From contig NZ_CP121196.1 of NCBI RefSeq assembly GCF_039994875.1, positions 3,348,001 through 3,412,000 of the forward strand: a DNA stretch of 64,000 bases, given 5' to 3'. Numbering within the stretch: position 1 is the first letter of the stretch; each line of letters starts with the position of its first letter. This document shows, one piece after another, positions 8,374 to 16,900 of this stretch. Below the pieces are notes generated by a model. That model saw only the letters and a program-made list of their open reading frames with translations, made no database searches and had not been told where the DNA came from. Made by a program: the position numbers and the translations under genes. The stretch is from Telmatobacter sp. DSM 110680 (lineage in GTDB: Bacteria > Acidobacteriota > Terriglobia > Terriglobales > Acidobacteriaceae).

Positions 8374-9348
8374 TTATTCGTTGAACGGCAACAGAGGCTG
8401 GCCGATCCAGAATTGATTGCTGCGGCGGGCAATGAATCCGGTGGAGCGATTCTCAAGGCGCGCTTGTGCCTCCTGAAATGGTCCCACATAACGGAGCGAG
8501 GATGGAAGGCTCGAGTAGACCCGTGGCAGCCAGCGTCTTGCCCGATCCGCGGAAGTCATGCGCGCCTCACCGAAGGAAAGTCCAAACTCCGTACGAAAGC
8601 GGGGCGGAAGAATCTCCGTTGTGAGCGACTGATACCAGCGCGGGATGGGAACCCACGAGCCGGCGCCCGTCAGGATCCGGTGCGCCATGATGCGCGAGCG
8701 GTCAGAAACGCCAAGCTCCTGCGACACGAGCATCTGCCTGACGTAAGCCTGGAAAGATCCCCAGTCCGGTGGCAATGCTTCGGGAGCAATGCCAAAGAGG
8801 CCAGCCAAGATCTTCGATTCGGCATAGTAGGCTTCGCGTTCGTTACTTGTAAGGCGAGGCAGGACGCATTCGTAGGCGATGACGGCGCTTTCAATCAGGG
8901 TCGCATAAACCCACATTAACGCCGGCAAATTCAGCGCTTCGTAGCGCGAGCCAGCAGCGTAGCCGGCTACGTCGCTAGGGAGCTTGCCGGTGATGCGCGT
9001 GTGGGTCTGGTACAGCGATCGGGAAGCGCGGAAGGCCTGCGGAGCGGTGCCGAAGATCATGGTGAAGACGACGCGGAAGGTGCTATGAAACCGTGCAATC
9101 GGTTTCGAGAGCAACGAAGAATGCTGATCGAGTGCAGTGGCAACCCAGGGGTGTGCGAGCTGCAGAAGGGCAGCACGTCCCGCACCGAGAAACAGTGCTG
9201 ATTCGCGATTGATGCGCCAGGTAATTGAATCTGCACCGAAGATGCCTTCGACTGGGCGCGCCACCTGCTGTTCCACCGACGCGATGTGGCGTTCGAGCAC
9301 CTGACTCGAGACGGAGGTCGAGGAATCTGCTGGGACCGGAGAAGCCAT
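8374..9348 (-). CDS. MpaB/latex-clearing-protein-like oxygenase (DUF2236)
   Basis: 324 residues, cytoplasmic. The region from about residue 40 to 270 carries the DUF2236 pattern: RINRESALFLGAGRAALLQL, AHPWVATALDQHS, then FHSTFRVVFTMIFGT and LMWVYATLIESAV. The family includes the fungal mycophenolate-pathway oxygenase MpaB and latex-clearing protein; in the latter a b-type haem is held by a conserved His and Lys/Arg. Here the His of AHPW and of LDQHS are present. It probably acts as a haem or metal-dependent oxygenase; the substrate is unknown. The start ATG at 9348 has only a weak ribosome binding site. Confidence 0.82.
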   Translation of the reverse strand: MASPVPADSSTSVSSQVLERHIASVEQQVARPVEGIFGADSITWRINRESALFLGAGRAALLQLAHPWVATALDQHSSLLSKPIARFHSTFRVVFTMIFGTAPQAFRASRSLYQTHTRITGKLPSDVAGYAAGSRYEALNLPALMWVYATLIESAVIAYECVLPRLTSNEREAYYAESKILAGLFGIAPEALPPDWGSFQAYVRQMLVSQELGVSDRSRIMAHRILTGAGSWVPIPRWYQSLTTEILPPRFRTEFGLSFGEARMTSADRARRWLPRVYSSLPSSLRYVGPFQEAQARLENRSTGFIARRSNQFWIGQPLLPFNE

Positions 9349-9488
9349 GTGGCTGATTAGATGATCGCTTTTTTAAGACGGATTGTCACAAGAGAGTATT
9401 TATCGAGGTTCCAATGATGATGGAACCTCACCTGTTCTAAAGGATGCAGACGGCGCGACGGAAGTCATGGCTGATTTTGAAATTCACG

Positions 9489-10269
9489 TCAGGATTCTTG
9501 TTTAACGTCCTTCGTGACCCACCACAGGACTTCTCCGAAGATCTTCCAGCGAGTGGCATTGCTGACGTCGATCGGCAGATATTTTGGATTCGCCGATACC
9601 AGCAGGTCCGAACCCGCTAGCCGCTGCAGTCGCGCCACCTTGAAACCGAGGTCGCGATGAGAAGCGACCACAAGCCTCCCATTGACTTGGTCACGATCGG
9701 TCGCAGCGGTGTCTACGAACAGAACTGAGCCGGAAGGAATAACCGGATGCATGGAATCTCCGGCAACGTGCATACTGATCATGTTCTCGGGGTGCGGACA
9801 CCACGAAAGTGGAGCCAAAAGCACGTCTTCGACCTTGGCTTGTGAGAGCCGGACATTTTCATGCGGTGGAACTCTATCTCCAAAAGCAGTCACGTTCATG
9901 AGTGGAATTGCGACTGCGTTTCCTTTTCCGGCAAGATGCTGCGAGACCTTCTTTGAGGTAATGAGGTTGAAGTCCTCGAGAGTTGTCTGAATGGAGGAGA
10001 TGGTGTGGCGAAGAGTTGGATCGGGCAGTTCGGATGTGTCGATGCCAGCGCGTTCCCAAAAGTAGGTGCCGTCGGGTCTTCCCGCGATGTTGCCGAGCGC
10101 GACGTTAAGTTTCAGCCGTGGGCTCGTTCTTTCCCGCAAGCCAGCGGGAAACGGTGGCAGGAGAAACACCCAGCCGCCCCGCGAGTCCCGCTTGGGTCAG
10201 GTTAAGCTCCCTCAACAATCGCCGAATACGGTCAGACCACTCACGAATTGTTAGATCGAGTTCAGCCAT
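9489..10269 (-). pseudogene. HTH + S24 (LexA/CI-like) repressor split by a one-base frameshift
   Basis: The first frame starts at ATG 10269 and encodes a Cro/CI-type helix-turn-helix (LTQAGLAGRLGVSPATVSRW, then LAGKNEPTAE) before stopping at 10105. The next frame continues without a gap in homology: LNVALGNIAGRPDGTYFWER, and then a C-terminal S24 peptidase domain with MHVAGDSMHP (catalytic Ser) and DLGFKVARL (catalytic Lys), ending at 9489. Removing one A from the AAA at 10110-10112 (minus strand) joins both parts into one protein of about 257 residues, the usual size for such autocleaving SOS or phage-type repressors. The second part has its own possible GTG start at 10169, so a separate S24 protein of 226 residues could still be made. 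Either a real frameshift or a sequencing error. Confidence 0.8.
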
Positions 10270-10579
10270 CTGATCTCTGATTTTGATATCCCCGGCAACC
10301 GATTCCGTTGGTGCAATTGCTTCAATGAAATCAACAATTTATCGCCATTCGACGTATACTAGCAGGCTTCCCGGCGCATCGTAAGTGGGTATGGGGAACG
10401 GGGTTATCCAATTCGGTTCGGGCGCAAATGGAACTGACGAGGGCAGGAAGACAGACCCCGCCGGACGAGTGGACCCCGGCGAAAACAGCGACGTCCCACA
10501 CAGCGATTCTGACTCATCTGCATCAAAATCGTCCAACGGTGGCGAATCAAACATTCCGTCGCATGAAAAAGGTTGGCTG
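10270..10579. other. Intergenic region between the repressor and the response regulator
   Basis: About 310 bases. It has an AT-rich stretch with TATACT near 10355, a good -10 for the response regulator. The frame of the response regulator is open back to a GTG at 10385, which would add 65 low-complexity Ser/Asp/Gly-rich residues, but no ribosome binding site precedes that GTG, so I leave this part as a probable leader. Confidence 0.45.
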
Positions 10580-10990
10580 ATGGGACTTCCAGTCCATAAG
10601 ACCGCTCGAAGAATCCTGATTGTGGATGACGAGACAGCCATTGCCGACACCTTGTCACTCATTTTTCAATTGCAGCGCTACGATGTGCGCGTCGCATACA
10701 CTGCCGAAAGAGCGATCGAGATGATCGCCGAGTGGATTCCCGAACTGGCGGTGTTGGATGTGATGTTGCCGGCGATGAATGGCATCGACCTGGCGCTCGT
10801 GATCAAGGCCAACCATCCTAAGTGTCATGTAATTCTGTTCTCCGGGCATGCAAATACGGGAATGCTCTTAGAAGAGGCCGGACGAAAAGGGCATCAGTTT
10901 GAAATTCTGGCGAAACCGGTGCAACCCGAACTGATGCTGGAACGTGCCTCGACCCTTCTCTCCGGACCGGATGAATCGAACTACAACTAA
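10580..10990 (+). CDS. Stand-alone response regulator receiver protein
   Basis: 136 residues consisting of one CheY-like receiver domain. Acidic pair in RRILIVDDE (residues 16-17), phosphoacceptor Asp60 in AVLDVMLP, the Thr/Ser position in ILFSGHA and the conserved Lys in ILAKPV are all present. There is no output domain, so it probably passes a phosphoryl signal by protein contact. ATG 10580 is chosen because GAAAAAGG lies about 7 bases upstream; a longer form from GTG 10385 or ATG 10391 is possible. No histidine kinase is adjacent. The next gene (DUF4142) is 239 bases away. Confidence 0.8.
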   Translation: MGLPVHKTARRILIVDDETAIADTLSLIFQLQRYDVRVAYTAERAIEMIAEWIPELAVLDVMLPAMNGIDLALVIKANHPKCHVILFSGHANTGMLLEEAGRKGHQFEILAKPVQPELMLERASTLLSGPDESNYN

Positions 10991-11229
10991 ATCAGACGCT
11001 CAAAGTCCCCCCGCATCTTGAAGTCAATTGCTCCCGGAGAATCACCGTGACTCAGTTTTCGTGAGCAGCTACACACCTTCAAACAAGTCTTTTTCTTGGG
11101 CGGGAAGCTAAATGTCTTCGTGCCTGCCAAGACGCGCGCGATAGACGCAAAGCAACTTGAATTTCGCGTGACGGCATCAACAGTTGCACGAACGATAGAT
11201 TGGATTGCAATTTGAGGAGTATAGAAATT

Positions 11230-11814
11230 ATGAATTCGCACCGATTCTTGACGGCAGTGTGCAGCATTGCAAGCGCCGCACTGTTTTTCGGAGGCGCCGC
11301 CATTGCCCAGAACACTACAAGTCCGAGCAAGTCGGACAGGAAATTTGTACAGGAGGCACTCCAGGGTGGAAATGCCGAGGTGCAACTGGGACAATTGGCC
11401 GCGCAGAAGGCAACTAGCGAGGACGTGAAGCAGTTTGGGCAGAAGATGGTAGACGATCACACCAAGCTCGGAGATCAGATGAAGGAGGTTGCCCGGAAGG
11501 AAGGGATCTCCATTCCTGGCGGGGTCGCTGCAAAAGACAAGGAACTTGAGTCCAAGCTGGGATCGCTCTCAGGGGAGTCGTTCGACAATGCCTACATTAG
11601 GGCTATGTTGAAGGATCACCAGCACGATCTATCGGCGTTTAAAAAAGAAGCAAACTCCGGAAATGACACCAGTATCAAGGATGCGGCAAGCCAGGGAGAG
11701 CAGGTAATTAGCGAACATCTCAAGATGGTTGAGGAAATTGCGAAGACGCACAACGTCCAGCGGGACTCAATGAATCCCGACGTGCAGCCAGGTCACCGCG
11801 AATCTCAGCACTAA
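11230..11814 (+). CDS. Exported DUF4142 (ferritin-like) protein
   Basis: 194 residues. A signal peptide (about residues 1-25, ending GAAIAQ) is followed by an all-helical domain of DUF4142 type: KFVQEALQGGNAEVQLGQLA, KQFGQKMVDDHTKLGDQM, and AYIRAMLKDHQHDLSAFKKE. The spaced His and Glu residues resemble a ferritin-like four-helix bundle, though metal binding is not proven. The protein should be periplasmic. Start ATG 11230 has GAGGAG about 10 bases upstream. A clear intrinsic terminator follows at 11857. It appears to be a single-gene unit. Confidence 0.88.
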   Translation: MNSHRFLTAVCSIASAALFFGGAAIAQNTTSPSKSDRKFVQEALQGGNAEVQLGQLAAQKATSEDVKQFGQKMVDDHTKLGDQMKEVARKEGISIPGGVAAKDKELESKLGSLSGESFDNAYIRAMLKDHQHDLSAFKKEANSGNDTSIKDAASQGEQVISEHLKMVEEIAKTHNVQRDSMNPDVQPGHRESQH

Positions 11815-11856
11815 ATCTCGGAAGCCACAAACATCGCTTAAGGGACGACGGTTGAA

Positions 11857-11892
11857 GGGAGCGTGCGCCAAGTGTGCTCCCTTTTTCTTTTT
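11857..11892 (+). terminator. Rho-independent terminator after the DUF4142 gene
   Basis: GGGAGC (11857-11862) pairs with GCTCCC (11876-11881), possibly extended by a G-T pair, across a 13-base loop, and is followed directly by TTTTTCTTTTT. The orientation serves the plus-strand DUF4142 gene; the convergent ligD stop is 13 bases further on. Confidence 0.85.
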
Positions 11893-11904
11893 GAATACTC
11901 CGTC

Positions 11905-14679
11905 TCAGCGCTTTGCGTCGCGAATCGCCGCTGCGGCCAGGCGCTGCTTCAATCCATCCATCTCGGCCCACGGATCACGGGAGAGCCGCTTCTTCCACGA
12001 ATTGAAGTCGGTCACATGGAAGGTTGGACGGGACTTGTCGTTGAGTTCCTTCCAATCGAGCGGAAGAGCGACCGGAGCACCGGAGCGGGCGCGCGTCGAA
12101 TAGGGCGCGATGGCTGTTGATCCTCTATCGTTGCGAAGGTAGTCGAGATAGATGCGGTCCTTCCGAATCGACTTGTTCATCTTCGTCACATAGAGTCGTG
12201 GATTCTTGCGTTCGATTCCAAGAACAATGTTGTGCGCGAATTCCTTGATTGCGGGCCATTCGTTTTCAGGCCGAATGGGCGTTGCGACGTGTAGACCTTT
12301 ACCGCCCGTCGTCTTCAGGAAACTTTGCAGGCCAAGCTCTTCGAGGCGGGAGCGAAATTCTTTTGCAGCCTCTCCGAGGACCTTCCAGTCGATGGATTCG
12401 TCGGGATCCAGATCGAAGATGATCCGGTCAGGCTTCTCAAGGCTGTCGTTTTTTGATCCCCAGGGATGGATTTCGAGCACGCCCATCTGCGCCATGCCAA
12501 TGAGGCCTTCGACAGAGTTCAGCGTCAGGTACTGTTCTGTCGATGCGTTCTTCTTATTGGGGACGGGGACGCTTCCGATACCCCCGGCAAGCCCCATGCC
12601 CACGTGCTTCTGGAAGAAGCAAGGTTTGCCGGCCCCATCGGGGCAGCGCAGAATGCTGAGGGGACGATCAGCAATATGAGGCAGCATGTGATCGGCCACC
12701 GCAAGGTAGTAGTTGGCCAGCATCAGCTTTGTCATCCCCGATTCGGGATCGAGAATCTTTGTCGGATGAGTGATGGGAAGATCGGTTTTCACGGCACTCT
12801 TCGCGTTAACCGATGCCCCGTGCGCGCTTGAGGCGGGTGACGCTGGCGCCGACTTTGACGCGGATTTGTTTTCCGCTTTTCCTTTGGCGGCGTCGGAGCT
12901 TTGCAGCGGCTCAGCCTTTTCCCGGACGACTTCCTTGGCGGGCTTGTCTTCACGAAGACCCTTGAACGCCGCCTGGCGAACCAGGTTGTCGCGAGTCCAG
13001 TTAGAAAAGGAAATCTGCGCGACCATCTCAGGTTTTACCCAATGCACTCCTCGCGAGATGCCTGTCGGCAGATCAGCAAAGGAGCTTTTGGATTGCACCA
13101 GCTTACTGAGTTGCTTGTGCAACATCTGTTGAGTCTTTTGCGTGAAACCCGTGCCGGACCGCCCGGCATAGAGCAATTTGCCGTTCTCGTAATATCCGAT
13201 GATCAATGCGCCTATACCCGTACTGCCATTCGATGGGTCAGTGAAGCCGCCAATAACAAATTCCTGTTCTTGAAAGCATTTCGACTTAATCCACGAGTTG
13301 CCACGTGTCGACGAATAGGGCGCGGATGCAACCTTGGAGACGATTCCTTCAGCACCTAGATTGCACGCTTCTTCGAAAACCTTTTTTCCGTCAACCGCAA
13401 AGTGTTCGCTGATGCGAATGGGTGCGTCGTCGTCGAGTCGGGACAGAAGCTTGGCGAGAAGCTCCTTGCGCTTGAGCAGGGGCAGATCGCGCAGGTTGTG
13501 GCCGTTGAGATGGAGCAGGTCAAAGGCGAAGTAGGTAAGATTCATCTTTGCGCCCTCCTGAAACGCCGCCTGCAGATCCGCAAAACTGGTCGAGCCTTTT
13601 TGATCCAGTACCACGGTTTCGCCGTCGAGGATAGCGCTGTCGCAGGGGAGCTGTTCGGCTGCCTTGGCAAGGGTCGGCATACGATGCGTCCAGTCAAGGC
13701 CCTTGCGGGTCAGCAGCGAAACGTGTTTCGACTTTAAGCCAGTACCGGGCCGAATTTGAATCTGAATTCTGTATCCATCAAGCTTGAGTTCGTGAACCCA
13801 GCCCTCACCGCTCGGCGGTGCGGTAGATGCCTTGGCTAACTGGGGACTAATGAAGGCCGGAAATTTTTCCTTCGGTGCGGAGTTGAGTGCGGTCGCAAAT
13901 GAAGGCTTGGACTTCGCCACCTTTCGGGAGCCGTTTCCCGCTGCGATTCGAGACACCGCCGGTTTCGTCGCTTCTGGTTGCTGATCGGCGGGACGATTGC
14001 TGTGCCACACGCGGTCGCTGTCTTCGCCGATCTGTTCTATAGTGCGCTTGCTGATGGCGCTGTCGGGCAGCCGTTCGGTAATCGATGGCTGATCTTCAGT
14101 CCGTGCGTACTCATCTCGATCTTTGATGAGCAGCCAGTTCGGCTTGCCGGGGCGCGCGTCATGGGTGTGCATGCGCACAAGCGCCCAGCGGCCGTGCATC
14201 TTCTGACCCTTAAGCTCGAATTTGAGATGACCGTCGGCCAGTCCGCGATCTACGTCGGTGTAACCCTCGACAGGCTTCCACTCGCCGAAATCCCACAGCA
14301 TTACGGATCCACCGCCGTACTGACCTTTGGGAATCGTGCCTTCAAAATTTCCGTATTCGATGGGATGATCTTCTACCTGCACCGCGAGACGTTTGTCGGC
14401 AGGAAGGTCGCTCGGTCCTTTGGCGACTGCCCAACTCTTCAGAACGCCGTTCCAGGCAAGGCGAAAATCGTAGTGCAGATGCGAAGCTGCATGTTTCTGA
14501 ACGACAAAGGGCAACGCGCCGCCCTGCGCGGCGGCCTTAATTGCGCCTCTGTTTCCGCGGGGCTCGGCGGTGACATTGAAGTCCCGCATCTCCCGGTAGC
14601 GTTTGAGCTGGTCTTCCAGCACGCTGGCCGGATCGTTCTTGGGGGCGTTCTTTCGAGACGCGGTCTTTGCCATGGTCAT
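11905..14679 (-). CDS. ligD: ATP-dependent DNA ligase LigD (phosphoesterase-ligase-polymerase)
   Basis: 924 residues, multi-domain NHEJ repair enzyme. Order: 3'-phosphoesterase at about 35-195 (HAASHLHYDFRL, GTIPKGQYGGGSVMLWD); ATP-dependent ligase at about 275-590 with the adenylated lysine in ELKLDGYR (Lys299) and RKGLDWTHRMP; a low-complexity Ala/Ser/Lys linker; and the primase-like polymerase at about 640-924 (THPTKILDPE, IIFDLDPDES with the metal-binding aspartates, TGGKGLHV). This PE-Lig-Pol order is the one known from Pseudomonas, not the Pol-PE-Lig order of mycobacteria. The start ATG at 14679 overlaps the ku stop (ATGA), with a second ATG at 14673. It acts with Ku at double-strand breaks. 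Confidence 0.96.
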   Translation of the reverse strand: MTMAKTASRKNAPKNDPASVLEDQLKRYREMRDFNVTAEPRGNRGAIKAAAQGGALPFVVQKHAASHLHYDFRLAWNGVLKSWAVAKGPSDLPADKRLAVQVEDHPIEYGNFEGTIPKGQYGGGSVMLWDFGEWKPVEGYTDVDRGLADGHLKFELKGQKMHGRWALVRMHTHDARPGKPNWLLIKDRDEYARTEDQPSITERLPDSAISKRTIEQIGEDSDRVWHSNRPADQQPEATKPAVSRIAAGNGSRKVAKSKPSFATALNSAPKEKFPAFISPQLAKASTAPPSGEGWVHELKLDGYRIQIQIRPGTGLKSKHVSLLTRKGLDWTHRMPTLAKAAEQLPCDSAILDGETVVLDQKGSTSFADLQAAFQEGAKMNLTYFAFDLLHLNGHNLRDLPLLKRKELLAKLLSRLDDDAPIRISEHFAVDGKKVFEEACNLGAEGIVSKVASAPYSSTRGNSWIKSKCFQEQEFVIGGFTDPSNGSTGIGALIIGYYENGKLLYAGRSGTGFTQKTQQMLHKQLSKLVQSKSSFADLPTGISRGVHWVKPEMVAQISFSNWTRDNLVRQAAFKGLREDKPAKEVVREKAEPLQSSDAAKGKAENKSASKSAPASPASSAHGASVNAKSAVKTDLPITHPTKILDPESGMTKLMLANYYLAVADHMLPHIADRPLSILRCPDGAGKPCFFQKHVGMGLAGGIGSVPVPNKKNASTEQYLTLNSVEGLIGMAQMGVLEIHPWGSKNDSLEKPDRIIFDLDPDESIDWKVLGEAAKEFRSRLEELGLQSFLKTTGGKGLHVATPIRPENEWPAIKEFAHNIVLGIERKNPRLYVTKMNKSIRKDRIYLDYLRNDRGSTAIAPYSTRARSGAPVALPLDWKELNDKSRPTFHVTDFNSWKKRLSRDPWAEMDGLKQRLAAAAIRDAKR

Positions 14680-15560
14680 GCGGCCTTACGCGAGCGTTTG
14701 CGAGACTTGACCAGTGTAGGGCCATTCTTCCCTGAGCGGGAAGTAGAGGGCTTGCGATTTTTTGATTCGTGGCCGGACCCGCTGACGCTCTGCTTCAGCG
14801 CGTCCATGAGACTGATGACCTTGGCGCGCGGCTTGGATTCTTCGACCGGAAGAGGCGATTTGGTACGCTTGGCCTCGATGAGTTCGCGCAACGCCGCTTC
14901 GTAGTCGTCCTTGAAATCTTGAAGGTGAAAGGCCGCCGACTGAGCACGAATGAGGTCGTTCGCAAGCGCGAGCTGCTTTTTATCTACGGCGTGTTCTGGG
15001 ATGCTGCCGAAATAATCCTTGGAAGCGCGTAACTCCTCGGCATAGCGCAGCGTATAGGCCATCAAACCGCGGGAGTTCTTCTCGGTCGCAGGCGCAATGG
15101 CGATCAAGTGCTCGCGCCCGCCGAATGCAACTTCCCCGATGGCGATTTTATTGGCCTCGAGCATGGCGGTTCTTACGACGGCGAAGGCCTCGATAGATCC
15201 CCCTTTGGGATCGGGTACGACAAAGTAGGGCTTTTCAAAAAGGTAAGGAGGGATTTCACTGGCGTCGACAAATTGCGCGACGTCGATCGATCTCTGCGTT
15301 TCAAGCCGGAGCTTTTTAACCTCATCCGGCTCGACGACTACATATTTTCCCTTGCTATATTCGTATCCCTTGACGATTTCAGAGTTTTCGACGGGCTTGT
15401 CCCCGTCAATCACATTTAAATGGTGGACGCGCTGGAGGGTCTTGCGATCGATTTGGTGAAAGGAGATTTCGGATGTGGAACTGGTGGCAGGGAACAGCTG
15501 AATGCCGAAAGAAACAAGCGAAATGCGAAGTTGCCCAGACCAGAATGGACGGCCAGCCAT
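14676..15560 (-). CDS. ku: Non-homologous end-joining protein Ku
   Basis: 294 residues, the usual size for bacterial Ku. The core beta-barrel (FWSGQLRISLVSFGIQLFPA, ISFHQIDRKT, EIVKGYEYSKGKYVVVEPDE, and MLEANKIAIGEVAFGGREHL) is complete, followed by a lysine/serine-rich tail that is typical for DNA contact and LigD recruitment. The frame is open upstream to 15707, but ATG 15560 is chosen because GGGAGG lies just before it and the product then starts at MAGRPFWSG like other Ku proteins. It is the first gene of the ku-ligD operon. Confidence 0.95.
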   Translation of the reverse strand: MAGRPFWSGQLRISLVSFGIQLFPATSSTSEISFHQIDRKTLQRVHHLNVIDGDKPVENSEIVKGYEYSKGKYVVVEPDEVKKLRLETQRSIDVAQFVDASEIPPYLFEKPYFVVPDPKGGSIEAFAVVRTAMLEANKIAIGEVAFGGREHLIAIAPATEKNSRGLMAYTLRYAEELRASKDYFGSIPEHAVDKKQLALANDLIRAQSAAFHLQDFKDDYEAALRELIEAKRTKSPLPVEESKPRAKVISLMDALKQSVSGSGHESKNRKPSTSRSGKNGPTLVKSRKRSRKAA

Positions 15561-15725
15561 AGTGCCTCCCGGGAGAGCATACGGGAGTGCCCCGCTTCTC
15601 TCAGTCCCAGGTCGTTCGATGTTGCAGTTATGGGGCAAGTTGTCCTGAAATAGGCATCCCTGGTCGCGGCCCTGAATGGCCAGGTCAGGCAGCGCGCGCC
15701 AGGACATGACGCATCTGAAAGTCGC

Positions 15726-15875
15726 ATGATTCGCAAACTAAAATCCGGAGAATTTCGCTTGTATTCACGCAAGAAGGACACTTCAACCGGCAAGCGTAAA
15801 AACCTTGGCACCTTCTCGTCGCTAGAGAAGGCCAAGCAGCACGAGCGGGAGATTCAGTATTTCAAGAAGCATTGA
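15726..15875 (+). CDS. Small conserved basic protein (49 residues)
   Basis: The ORF runs ATG 15726 to TGA 15875 and encodes a 49-residue, Lys/Arg-rich protein: MIRKLKSGEFRLYSRKKD, then TGKRKNLGTFSSLEKAKQHE and a final FKKH. I recognise the pattern as a widespread small hypothetical protein of many soil bacteria; the N-terminal half looks like a beta-hairpin and the second half like a helix. The role is unknown. It is divergent from ku and upstream of two other small stress-associated proteins. Confidence 0.75.
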   Translation: MIRKLKSGEFRLYSRKKDTSTGKRKNLGTFSSLEKAKQHEREIQYFKKH

Positions 15876-15982
15876 TTGCAGCTTCGGACAAAACTTGAAA
15901 GCAAACTGGTCCGACGCGTCCGCATCCTAACCCCAACGCGGAGCGAAACAAGGAACCAGAGATTAGCGACCCGGGGTACGCG

Positions 15983-16270
15983 ATGGCAGGATCAGCGAAG
16001 AAGTGGGTCAGCAAAGTGAAGACAGTCTCGACCTACCCACCCGAAGGGCTCTTCACCAAGGATGCGGAGACGATAGCACGCCAGTTGGCATCGAAGAAGG
16101 TTTCGCCGAAGGGGCCGGGATCAGGAATGAGAATGCTGACCTACTTCATCAATCGAGCGGGCAAGGGACTGAGTAAGTCCCGCTTGTCTGAACTGGAGAA
16201 AGCGAAAAGGCTGCTTTCGAAGCGCGTAAAGGCAGCGCGTGAAAAGAAAGCAAAGTCGGCGTCGGCTTGA
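15983..16270 (+). CDS. DUF3175 family protein
   Basis: 95 residues, basic (C-terminal Lys/Ala-rich tail). The central segment TYPPEGLFTKDAETIARQLA and the following GMRMLTYFINRAGKGLS are characteristic of DUF3175, small proteins of unknown function. GGGGTACGCG precedes the start ATG. It is upstream of the DUF1440-like gene with a gap of 50 bases, so the two may be co-transcribed. Confidence 0.85.
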   Translation: MAGSAKKWVSKVKTVSTYPPEGLFTKDAETIARQLASKKVSPKGPGSGMRMLTYFINRAGKGLSKSRLSELEKAKRLLSKRVKAAREKKAKSASA

Positions 16271-16320
16271 GCGTTGGGGCTGCAGATCCATGGAAATTTA
16301 AACGTGGAGGATTGGTTGAA

Positions 16321-16857
16321 ATGAGCGGGCAAAAAGAGGTGCATCTGACCCGAGGTATTGTGGCGGGCATCGTAGGTGGCCTGGTCGCCTCGTGGGTAAT
16401 GAATGAGTTCATGGAAAATCTCGGACCGCAACTGCAGAAGGCTGTAGAGAAAGGCGAGACGGCCGCCAAAACTCAGCAGCCGCAGGCAGGCGACAAGCCA
16501 GATGACGCCACCATGAAGACAGCCGACGCCGTCGTCTCGACCCTCACGGGCGGCAGGCATCTCTCCCATGAAGAGAAAGAGAAAGGGGGTCCCATAGTGC
16601 ACTATGCATTTGGGGCGCTCATGGGCGCAGTGTATGGTGCAATCGCGGAGGAGATGCCTGCGGCGACCACCGGCTTCGGCACTGCGTTTGGTGCCGCGTT
16701 GTTTACGGGAGCGGATTTGGTAGCCGTGCCTGCGCTGAATCTTTCCCAGTCATCGGGCGATGAGCCGGTTTCGTCTCTGGCTACTCCATTTGCGGCGCAC
16801 CTTGTGTATGGCGCAGCCACAGAGGCGGTGCGTCGGCTGGTTCGCGCACTGCTGTAA
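16321..16857 (+). CDS. DUF1440/YagU-like membrane protein
   Basis: 178 residues. Hydrophobic segments lie near residues 10-27, 98-118, 122-141 and 155-175, separated by a polar loop. Features such as GIVAGIVGGLVASWVMNEF, VHYAFGALMGAVYGAIAE and FGAALFTGADLVAVPAL match the YagU/DUF1440 type of inner-membrane proteins. ATG 16321 is chosen for its GGAGG; an in-frame TTG at 16267 overlapping the upstream stop is less likely. In E. coli, YagU has been linked to acid resistance; here that is inference only. Confidence 0.75.
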   Translation: MSGQKEVHLTRGIVAGIVGGLVASWVMNEFMENLGPQLQKAVEKGETAAKTQQPQAGDKPDDATMKTADAVVSTLTGGRHLSHEEKEKGGPIVHYAFGALMGAVYGAIAEEMPAATTGFGTAFGAALFTGADLVAVPALNLSQSSGDEPVSSLATPFAAHLVYGAATEAVRRLVRALL

Positions 16858-16900
16858 TCATGGGTGGTGTTGAAGCGGAGTTGAGGCGCAATGCTTTACC

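Noticed and set aside
13978..14904. A 308-codon open frame on the plus strand
   Set aside because: It lies inside ligD on the other strand; no ribosome binding site or homology features.
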